From Phycisphaerales bacterium (lineage in GTDB: Bacteria > Planctomycetota > Phycisphaerae > Phycisphaerales > SM1A02): DNA of 9,372 bases. The position numbers and the translations under genes were made by a program. The notes under the pieces were generated by a model. That model saw nothing but the letters and a program-made list of their open reading frames with translations, had not been told where the DNA came from and did no database searches. Position 1 is the first letter of the stretch. Every line of letters begins with the position of its first letter. Positions 1 to 6,188 of this stretch are shown piece after piece. The DNA lies in contig DOVP01000212.1 in the NCBI GenBank assembly GCA_003520025.1, positions 2,028 through 11,399 of the forward strand, in the 5' to 3' direction.

Positions 1-663
1 GCCGTCGCCAAGTCGAGCAAGGCCAGTTCGCTCTGGAGAGAGGTGCTGGAAACCGCCCGCCATCGCCCGGCGCCGCTAAGTTTCTGGGACGGGCTGATCC
101 TCATGGCCCCGGTCATCCTGATGCGGGGCAGCGACATCGCCATCGAGTTCTATGAGGAGCTTCTCGCCGAGATGAATCAGCGGCTTGACGACGGCGTCGG
201 TGCCGTGCCCGATGAACGGTTTCGCGTCTACTGGGAAGGCATGCCGGTATGGCCACGCATGCGAGAACTCTCCGAGAAGTTCTTCGATCTGCGGACGGTC
301 GTGGCAGCGAGCACCTACTGCAACTCGTGGGCCTTCGCCGACTACGAGGGTGGTGACCCGCTCGACTGGATGGCCCGAACGAGCCTCGAGATCTTCATCA
401 ATCGCGACGAGGTCTACAAGCAGCAGTTCCTTGCCGAGATGTTCGATGAGTTCTCGATCGACGGGGCCATCTTCCACAACGCGCGGACCTGCCCCAACAA
501 CACCAACTCCCGATTCGGTATGGCCCAGCGGGTACGCGAGGAAATGGGTCTACCGGTTCTCGTTCTCGACGGAGACCTGACGGATATCCGGTTCTTCTCG
601 ACTGCGCAGTCGATGACCAACATTGAAGCATTCATTGAGCAGTTGGAGGGCCGCCGAACATGA
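1..663 (+). CDS. bcrB: Benzoyl-CoA reductase / 2-hydroxyacyl-CoA dehydratase family subunit, BcrB-like, 3' part
   Basis: This is the C-terminal 220 residues of an iron-sulfur subunit of the HgdB/BcrB/BcrC family, cytoplasmic partners that receive electrons from an ATP-driven activator and reduce a CoA-bound substrate. The frame is open to the left edge, so the gene begins upstream and the GTG at 43 is not its start. Family hallmarks are a Cys in ASTYCNSW (codon 319-321), a second Cys in HNARTCPNN (490-492), and an ending of the form LDGDLTDIRFFS...TNIEAFIEQLE, typical of the last strand and helix of these proteins. The TCPNN segment and the position just before an activator gene favour a BcrB/BadE/BzdO-like subunit, as in the bcrC-B-A-D and bzdN-O-P-Q orders. 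The stop (TGA 661-663) overlaps the next start as ATGA. Family membership is clear. The assignment to BcrB rather than a dehydratase subunit is from memory of homologues and is less certain. Confidence 0.82.
   Translation, partial: AVAKSSKASSLWREVLETARHRPAPLSFWDGLILMAPVILMRGSDIAIEFYEELLAEMNQRLDDGVGAVPDERFRVYWEGMPVWPRMRELSEKFFDLRTVVAASTYCNSWAFADYEGGDPLDWMARTSLEIFINRDEVYKQQFLAEMFDEFSIDGAIFHNARTCPNNTNSRFGMAQRVREEMGLPVLVLDGDLTDIRFFSTAQSMTNIEAFIEQLEGRRT
645..650 (+). promoter_or_regulatory. Ribosome binding site of the activator gene
   Basis: GGAGGG lies 9 bases before the ATG at 660, inside the end of the preceding gene. With the ATGA overlap it supports translational coupling of the reductase subunit and its activator. 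Confidence 0.7.
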
Positions 664-1511
664 GTACGACACTATTTGCTGGTATCGACGCCGGATCATC
701 GGCTACCAAGTGTGTTATCACCGACGAGAACGGCGTGCTCATCGGGAAGAGTGTCGTCGCCTCCGGTTTCAGTTATGAGGATGCTGCCGAGACTGTACTG
801 AGCGAGGCGCTGGCCGAGGCCGGCGGGACACTCGCAGATATCGAGTCCTGTATCTCTACCGGGTACGGTCGAGAGTGGGTGCCTTTCGCAATTCGCAAAC
901 TGACCGAAATCACCTGCCATGCGCGTGGCGCCCGTGAGTGGTACCCACAGGTTCGCAACATCATCGACATCGGCGGTCAGGACACCAAGGTCATTCGGCT
1001 CGACGCGACCGGGCAGATCTCCGATTACCGCATGAATGCCAAGTGTGCTGCTGGAACCGGCACTTTCCTTGAGTCCATTGCCGTGAAACTCGGCATGACA
1101 CTCGGCGAACTCGACGAACTTGCCGCACAGTCAGAGAGCCACACTGTCATCAACAGTTACTGCACCGTCTTTGCCGGCACCGAAGTGCTCGAGTGCATCA
1201 AGTCTGGCAAAGAGCCCAAGGACATCGCCCGCGGCCTGTTCCGATCGATCGCCTCGCGGCTTTTCGAGATGATTGTCTCGCACGATGGGCCGGTGGCGGC
1301 TACTGGAGGCGTGGTGGCCCACTGCGGCTCGATGCGGGCCGCCCTGAACGAAGTGCTTGCTGACGAAGTTCTGCTCCCACCGCTGCCTCAGTTCGCAGGT
1401 GCCTTTGGCGCGGCCCTGATGGCGCGTGAGGGACAGGACGTGGCGGAGCCGGTCGGCCAGCGGTCTGCGCCTCCTTGCGGATCTTCGACCAAGGAGGGCT
1501 GCCGGTGCTGA
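660..1511 (+). CDS. ATP-dependent [4Fe-4S] activator of benzoyl-CoA reductase / hydroxyacyl-CoA dehydratase (BcrA/BcrD/HgdC type)
   Basis: This 283-residue protein belongs to the BadF/BadG/BcrA/BcrD ATPase family (ASKHA fold). Such proteins dimerise around one [4Fe-4S] cluster and couple ATP hydrolysis to low-potential electron transfer into the reductase or dehydratase component. The first phosphate loop is GIDAGSSATK (residues 8-17) and the second is DIGGQDTK (103-110). The cluster ligands are Cys129 in NAKCAAGTG and Cys168 in NSYCTVFAG, 39 residues apart, the same spacing as the HgdC ligands. The adenosine region includes ATGGV. The usual FAESEV is FAGTEV here. The length fits a single-type activator (HgdC/BcrD/BzdQ, about 260-290) rather than the longer BcrA, so it may act as a homodimer or pair with a partner outside the window. 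The C-terminus has a short extension with three cysteines (273, 281, 283). The start at 660 overlaps the upstream stop as ATGA, and the 3' end overlaps the next gene by 7 bp. Confidence 0.9.
   Translation: MSTTLFAGIDAGSSATKCVITDENGVLIGKSVVASGFSYEDAAETVLSEALAEAGGTLADIESCISTGYGREWVPFAIRKLTEITCHARGAREWYPQVRNIIDIGGQDTKVIRLDATGQISDYRMNAKCAAGTGTFLESIAVKLGMTLGELDELAAQSESHTVINSYCTVFAGTEVLECIKSGKEPKDIARGLFRSIASRLFEMIVSHDGPVAATGGVVAHCGSMRAALNEVLADEVLLPPLPQFAGAFGAALMAREGQDVAEPVGQRSAPPCGSSTKEGCRC
1491..1497 (+). promoter_or_regulatory. Ribosome binding site that fixes the GTG start at 1505
   Basis: AAGGAGG lies 7 bases before GTG 1505 and is the strongest Shine-Dalgarno match in the window. It sets the start of the long fusion gene at 1505 rather than at the in-frame TTG at 1475, which has no such site. 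The protein then opens directly into the first strand of the Rossmann-like domain. Confidence 0.82.
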
Positions 1512-4500
1512 CGGGTGGTCACGTCGGAGTCCATCCACCCGGTGCCCTCGGCGTCGGGCTTTTCTGGCACATGCAGGCAGAATGTCTGGTGGGCATGAGT
1601 GATGACGGCATCACCGAAATCCTCAAAGAGGCCGGTCGCCTTCGATTGGAGCAGCATGGGCAGCAGCAGATCGTCCCGATCCGAGGGCGCATCTTCGCGA
1701 ATCTCCTTGAGGCCGATGCCAAGAAGGCGTTGCCGGAACTGCTGTTGGTCTGCTGCAACCCGAACCAACTCGGTGCTTTTACTGGAGAAGTGACGGGCTT
1801 TCTCGAGAGTCTCGCCGGGCGCGGACTTCTGGATTCGCCCGATCAGGTGCGATTCCACATGCCGATCCTGCTCATCCTGCCCAACGGCGTGCTGTTCGAA
1901 TCGACCTTCAATGAGTTTCAGTCACAACTCAACGAATCGGTGCTCATGGATCGACTCCCCGGCGTTACGCCCGAAGTGCAGGCAGCCATCGAGGCGCGCA
2001 TGGTCCGTGGCGTCTCACTCCAAGCGGGGGGCCGGCGAGGGAGTGGGGCGGATACAACCTATGTGCTCGAGAAGAAGGGGTCGATCGTGTTTGCCGGCGG
2101 TGGCGAGTTCGAGCAGGACCGGATCGCAGCGATATTGCAGCAACACGACTACCCGTTCACCCACGTACAGAACGTGCCCGCGACACGTGTCGAATTCGAC
2201 AAGGCCATGATTTCGATCGTGCTGAATGTCGGTGGTCTGATTCATACGGTGAAGCCGGATGGGGATTGCATCGATCTTCGTATGGGCGACCTGTGTGTGG
2301 ATCCTGAGAAGGAAGCGTTCGTCCAACGGATTACCAGAGCGGTCTTCGATGTCGGACAAGCCAATGGGGCCTACGCATCAGATGCGACTTGGGAAGAGGT
2401 ATGGCAGGGCCATCGAAATACGATTCTGAAATTCAAGGGGCATGTCACCAGTTCAGTGAAGGATTTGTCCGCCGCCCTCAAGCAGGGATTGGACAGCGTC
2501 AAACTCTTCACCAATGAAAAGTGGATTCTCCATCCGCTTCAGCGGTATGCGGCACTGGTCGACATGCAGGCAGAGCAGGAGTTATTTCGGGATCTGGCGA
2601 GGCAAGTGCAACAAGCCATGGCCCGCGCCATCAAGTTCCGCCGATCGCGGGGCGGCGCCGGGTCGAGGAGCAGAAACATGAAACTGACCGCGCAGCGCAA
2701 TATCAGCATCGATCTCTACGAGGACGGGGATGAACACTTCGTTCTGATGGGAACATTCCACGACAGCGAGCATCTCATTCGGCTCGAGTTGACCATCGGA
2801 GTAGCCGATCGACAAATTCTGCGAAGCGATCTCAATATGATCCGCTCGCCTTTCCCGGTGTGCAGTGAGGTCGAGAAGACGGCCCAGAAACTCGTCGGAC
2901 TTCGCGTTGAGCGAGGAGTGCTCAATGAAATCAGCGCCAGACTTGGCGGCCGAACAGGCTGCCCACACATCAGGGAAATCGCGGCGTCGATCATGCAGTT
3001 CGTAGCGACTTACCTCGTGCGGATTCGCGCGGGCGTACGACCATTCGATGAGGAGTTTCTGCGAGAGCCGGCTGAGGACCGATTCCGAATGACGCGAGAG
3101 CTCTTGCAGGACAGTTGTCTCGCCTACTCGCAATTGACCGCTCATGGGCTCGACGAGAAGGTCGGCATTCGACGCATCGGCGAAGAGCACGGCTCGCCCA
3201 TTGAACTTGGAGAGCACGAGCCCTCCATCGGAATGTTGATCCGCGACAGAGTCGCTCGGTGGGGTGATCGCGTGTGCGTCAAGTACCGCCGTGGGGAAGA
3301 GGAGTGCGAACTCACTTGGAGCGAACTCGGAGACCGTGTCGCCCGCGTCGCGCGTCACCTGATCCATCGCGGCATTCACTCCGGCGATCGGATCGGCATC
3401 GTGTCCGAGAATCGGGTGGAAATGTTGATTCTGGAACTGGCGATCATGTCGATCGGTGCCGTGACGGTGCCGGTGTTCGCCGGCTACCCGGCACCGCTGG
3501 TGGGCTATGTCCTCCGACATGCGAAACCGAGAATGCTCGTCGTGTCGAGTATGAAGCAACTCGACAAGATCGATCGCAATCAGCATGATTTCATCGAGTC
3601 ATGCTTCTGCATGGACGCTTCCGACGCAACCCGCGCCTGGGGCGCGGTGGACTTCGATGCGCTTCTTGCAGATGGTGGCGCTCCGGAACTCGAGTATGAA
3701 AGCCGTGTCGAGGCGGTGGAATCAGACGATCGCTGTCTGGTCATGTACACCTCAGGAACGACCGGACCGCCCAAGGGCGTATGTCTGAGCCACTGCAACC
3801 TGATCTCCCAGCAGAAGGCCATTTCGCTCATCTGGGACATCAATCAGGATGATGTGCTCCTGAGCTTCCTCCCATGGCATCACAGTTTCGGTGGGTTGTT
3901 CGAGCGGTTCATGGCCCTGTATAACGGGTGCATTCTGGGGCTGGACGACTCCCACGGCCGCGACATGGATCGGCTGCTGGACAATTGGCGGCGGTATCGA
4001 CCGACGATCTTCTTCAGTGTTCCCCGAGTTCATCAGTCACTGCTCAACCGCTGCCGCGAGCGGGAAGCGTGCGAGCAGAGCGTGTTCCACGATCGTCTTC
4101 GATTGGTGTTCACTGCGGGTGCGCCGCTTCCGGCCGGCGTTGAACAGGCCTATCGCGACCACGACATTCAGGTACTGGAAGGTTGGGGCCTGACCGAGAC
4201 GTCTCCCTGCGTCACCGTCACCAGCCCCGACCGCCAGTGGCGAAGCGGCTATGTCGGTTTCCCCATTCCGGGTGTCACGATTCGTATCGACAGCGATCAG
4301 GAGATCCTTGTGCAGGGCCCGAACGTGATGGCCGGATATCTCGACGATGAGGACGCCACGAGCCGGGTGATCGACGACCACAGGTGGTTCCACACCGGTG
4401 ATCTCGGCGAGTTCACGCGGGACGGCCTTCGCATTCTCGGCCGCAAGGATGGCGCCTTCAAACTGACCACCGGAGAGAAAGTACATCCGCAGCGGGTCGA

Positions 4501-4918
4501 AAACACGCTGGTCAACGAATCACCCTTCATCGGAACGGCGGTCGTCGTGGGAAGCGGCAAGGACTACGTTTCAACGTTGGTGTTCCCCGATTTTGCGAGG
4601 CTGCAGGCGTGGGCAGAGGAACAAGGCATTCAGACGCCCGTGCTGACAGACGATCCCACCATCCGGGAACTCTTTGCGTCGGAAGTGGCCCGCATCAATC
4701 CGCGGATCGAAGTCAAGTATCAGCGGGTCAAGCGGGTGATCCTGGCTGGCCGTGAACCTTCGCTTGAGCGGGGCGAATTGACGCCGTCTACCAAGATCGT
4801 GCGGCAGCGGGTGTTCGATTCATTCAAGCATGAGATCGAGGAACTCTTCAAGGCGGCACCGTCCGGCTTGGTCATCGAGATTCAGGAACAACCATTGGCA
4901 GGAGAACTGGCGGGATGA
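1505..4918 (+). CDS. Fusion: ketopantoate reductase-like domain + DUF2889 + AMP-forming acyl-CoA synthetase
   Basis: One open frame of 1137 residues from GTG 1505 carries three domains. Residues 1-385 resemble ketopantoate reductase (ApbA/PanE): PPGALG (11-16) replaces GxGxxG, followed by PNGV (Asn127) and KAMISIVLN (Lys233, Asn241), which aligns with the PanE Lys176/Asn184 segment. Residues about 392-550 match DUF2889: HDSEH (419-423), PVCSEVEK, LVGLRVERG and LGGRTGCPHIRE (Cys486, His488). DUF2889 has no known reaction. Residues about 571-1137 are an adenylate-forming synthetase: TSGTTG (749-754), GWGLTET (893-899), HTGDLG (963-968) and the C-terminal LTPSTK with the likely catalytic Lys1097. 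It should form acyl-AMP and then acyl-CoA, probably supplying the substrate of the pathway. The style is closest to long-chain acyl-CoA synthetases (COG1022), but the substrate cannot be read. The linker at residues 383-391 is Arg/Gly/Ser-rich, and a separate gene may begin at Met392 (2678). The stop overlaps the thiolase start as ATGA. The synthetase and DUF2889 calls are firm. The KPR call is moderate, and whether this is one polypeptide is open. Confidence 0.85.
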   Translation: MLTGGHVGVHPPGALGVGLFWHMQAECLVGMSDDGITEILKEAGRLRLEQHGQQQIVPIRGRIFANLLEADAKKALPELLLVCCNPNQLGAFTGEVTGFLESLAGRGLLDSPDQVRFHMPILLILPNGVLFESTFNEFQSQLNESVLMDRLPGVTPEVQAAIEARMVRGVSLQAGGRRGSGADTTYVLEKKGSIVFAGGGEFEQDRIAAILQQHDYPFTHVQNVPATRVEFDKAMISIVLNVGGLIHTVKPDGDCIDLRMGDLCVDPEKEAFVQRITRAVFDVGQANGAYASDATWEEVWQGHRNTILKFKGHVTSSVKDLSAALKQGLDSVKLFTNEKWILHPLQRYAALVDMQAEQELFRDLARQVQQAMARAIKFRRSRGGAGSRSRNMKLTAQRNISIDLYEDGDEHFVLMGTFHDSEHLIRLELTIGVADRQILRSDLNMIRSPFPVCSEVEKTAQKLVGLRVERGVLNEISARLGGRTGCPHIREIAASIMQFVATYLVRIRAGVRPFDEEFLREPAEDRFRMTRELLQDSCLAYSQLTAHGLDEKVGIRRIGEEHGSPIELGEHEPSIGMLIRDRVARWGDRVCVKYRRGEEECELTWSELGDRVARVARHLIHRGIHSGDRIGIVSENRVEMLILELAIMSIGAVTVPVFAGYPAPLVGYVLRHAKPRMLVVSSMKQLDKIDRNQHDFIESCFCMDASDATRAWGAVDFDALLADGGAPELEYESRVEAVESDDRCLVMYTSGTTGPPKGVCLSHCNLISQQKAISLIWDINQDDVLLSFLPWHHSFGGLFERFMALYNGCILGLDDSHGRDMDRLLDNWRRYRPTIFFSVPRVHQSLLNRCREREACEQSVFHDRLRLVFTAGAPLPAGVEQAYRDHDIQVLEGWGLTETSPCVTVTSPDRQWRSGYVGFPIPGVTIRIDSDQEILVQGPNVMAGYLDDEDATSRVIDDHRWFHTGDLGEFTRDGLRILGRKDGAFKLTTGEKVHPQRVENTLVNESPFIGTAVVVGSGKDYVSTLVFPDFARLQAWAEEQGIQTPVLTDDPTIRELFASEVARINPRIEVKYQRVKRVILAGREPSLERGELTPSTKIVRQRVFDSFKHEIEELFKAAPSGLVIEIQEQPLAGELAG
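2665..2681 (+). other. Internal ribosome binding site and ATGA start/stop at the KPR/DUF2889 junction
   Basis: GAGGAG (2665-2670) lies 7 bases before an in-frame ATG (2678-2680), exactly where the DUF2889 domain begins. The same ATG forms ATGA with a TGA at 2679-2681 in the +1 frame, the arrangement used at the three other overlapping starts at 660, 4915 and 8663. In the +1 frame the preceding codons would give an Ala/Pro/Gly-rich ending instead of the Arg/Ser-rich linker. The site could start a separate 746-residue DUF2889-synthetase protein, either as well as the fusion or in place of it if the long frame comes from a one-base indel. Confidence 0.6.
4900..4904 (+). promoter_or_regulatory. 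Ribosome binding site of the thiolase gene
   Basis: AGGAG lies 10 bases before ATG 4915, within the last codons of the synthetase gene. It supports the ATG at 4915 as the thiolase start, and the ATGA overlap suggests coupled translation. Confidence 0.6.
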
Positions 4919-6165
4919 GCGACCACAACTCGACAACATTTGTCATTTCGGGTGCTGCCAGGACGCCGGTCGGCGTCAAGTGCGGCACGCTCTCGAACTT
5001 CTCAGCCGAAGATCTCGCGGTCGCAGCTGCGAACGAGTCCATCGAGCGGGCAGGGATCGAGCGAGATTGCATCGACGCGACATTCGGTGGCAATGTGTAT
5101 CAGTTCACCGCCCCCGGCGGACAGGACATCTACTTTCCTCGCAATGTGGCATTGCGGTGCGGTCTTCCGATCGACACGCCATCGCTGTTGGTGCAGCGGA
5201 TTTGCGGATCGGGCTTTCAAACGGTTGTCAGCGCCATGCACCAGATCGCGATGCCGTCGTCCATGGATGACACGCGGGCTGCGCTGTGCTTCGGGGCCGA
5301 GACGATGTCACGTGCACCGAGGCTGAGCCGGGCACCTCGCCTCTCCGGCGCGGACTTCTGGGAGTTCGGCTCCAACGGAAAACTTGAGGACACCATCCTC
5401 GTCGGCCTCAATCACGATCTCTTCAACACCAGCATGATGGTGACAGCCGATGAGTACGGCCACAGCGTTGGAGTGACCCGCGAGGAGTGTGATGCTTTCG
5501 CCGAGGAGTCGCACAAACGGGCCAGAGCGGCCAATCGGGTCAGCCACCTCAATGGTGGCGACGCGCTACGCGGCATGTTCGCATTCGAAGCGGACAACCT
5601 CGACGGGCAGCCGGTCTACCTCGCTCACGACGAGTGTGTGCGTGAAACCACAGTCGAGGAACTCTCGCGGCTTCCGGGATTCACACCAAATGGCCTCGTC
5701 TCTCCAGGCAATGCCAGCGAGATCAGCGACGGCGCGGCCTCGCTCATCGTGGCGGATCGAGCAAGGGCGGATGAACTCGGACTTCCGACCCGCTTCGAGA
5801 TCGTGGGGTATGGCATCGCGGGCGTGGAGCCGCGTGTCATGGGCCGCGGTCCGGTGCCCGCCATCGAGCGTGCGCTCGAACGAACCGGCCTCACGATGGA
5901 CGATATCGGCCTGTGGGAGATCAACGAGGCCTTTGCTGCTCAGGCAGTCGCCGTACAGAAGGAACTTGGCCTTGATAGCGAGAAACTCAACGTCAACGGC
6001 GGCGCGGTCGCCATCGGGCATCCGCTCGCGGCTACCGGGGCAAGGCTCTTGGTAGACCTCATGTACGAAATGGAGCGGCGGGGCGAGACGCTTGGATGCG
6101 CCTCGGCCTGCATCGGCGGCGGTCAGGGGCTCGCTGTCATCATCAGAGATACCAAACGGGACTGA
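4915..6165 (+). CDS. Acetyl-CoA acyltransferase (thiolase)
   Basis: This 416-residue thiolase cleaves a 3-oxoacyl-CoA with CoA to release acetyl-CoA, or runs in reverse. The full family length is present. It starts with SGAARTPVG, the usual first strand and turn. The nucleophilic Cys97 lies in RICGSGFQ, the family Glu-Ala-Phe motif is WEINEAFAAQ, His369 lies in NGGAVAIGHPLAATGAR, and the second catalytic Cys399 lies in SACIGGGQG. All catalytic residues are therefore in place. A doubled hexapeptide, SRAPRL SRAPRL (132-143), follows the usual ETM position. The gene sits between an acyl-CoA synthetase and a hydratase/dehydrogenase fusion, which suits the last step of a beta-oxidation round, comparable to PimB in pimelate degradation. 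The chain length of the substrate cannot be read from sequence. The start at 4915 overlaps the previous stop as ATGA. Confidence 0.95.
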   Translation: MSDHNSTTFVISGAARTPVGVKCGTLSNFSAEDLAVAAANESIERAGIERDCIDATFGGNVYQFTAPGGQDIYFPRNVALRCGLPIDTPSLLVQRICGSGFQTVVSAMHQIAMPSSMDDTRAALCFGAETMSRAPRLSRAPRLSGADFWEFGSNGKLEDTILVGLNHDLFNTSMMVTADEYGHSVGVTREECDAFAEESHKRARAANRVSHLNGGDALRGMFAFEADNLDGQPVYLAHDECVRETTVEELSRLPGFTPNGLVSPGNASEISDGAASLIVADRARADELGLPTRFEIVGYGIAGVEPRVMGRGPVPAIERALERTGLTMDDIGLWEINEAFAAQAVAVQKELGLDSEKLNVNGGAVAIGHPLAATGARLLVDLMYEMERRGETLGCASACIGGGQGLAVIIRDTKRD

Positions 6166-6177
6166 GTCTCGAAAGAC

Positions 6178-6182
6178 GGAAG
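6178..6182 (+). promoter_or_regulatory. Ribosome binding site deciding the start of the HAD/ECH fusion
   Basis: GGAAG lies 6 bases before ATG 6189. It favours this start over in-frame upstream codons inside the thiolase gene, whose translation (Arg-rich and overlapping the thiolase by about 70 bases) resembles nothing in the family. Confidence 0.6.
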
Positions 6183-6188
6183 TACACC

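Noticed and set aside
43..45. GTG as start of the first gene
   Set aside because: The same frame stays open to base 1 and the visible protein begins in the middle of the family fold, so the true start is upstream of the window.
1475..1504. TTG 1475 as start of the long fusion gene
   Set aside because: GTG 1505 has AAGGAGG at ideal spacing and begins at the first strand of the domain. The ten extra residues are unsupported.
3074..3092. A gene boundary at ATG 3089 (also ATGA) within the fusion
   Set aside because: The ribosome-site match is weak and far (11 bases), and the residues on both sides (to DSCLAYS) appear to belong to one DUF2889 domain.
2582..3586. A 334-codon open frame on the minus strand
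   Set aside because: It is opposite the DUF2889-synthetase region, which has clear family motifs. The antisense translation is His/Arg-rich with no motif.
6096..6188. An upstream start for the HAD/ECH gene inside the thiolase gene
   Set aside because: The 31 added residues are an Arg-rich shadow of the thiolase end. ATG 6189 has its own ribosome binding site.
6166..6188. Promoter or terminator in the only intergenic gap
   Set aside because: The gap is 23 bases, with no inverted repeat and room only for a ribosome binding site.
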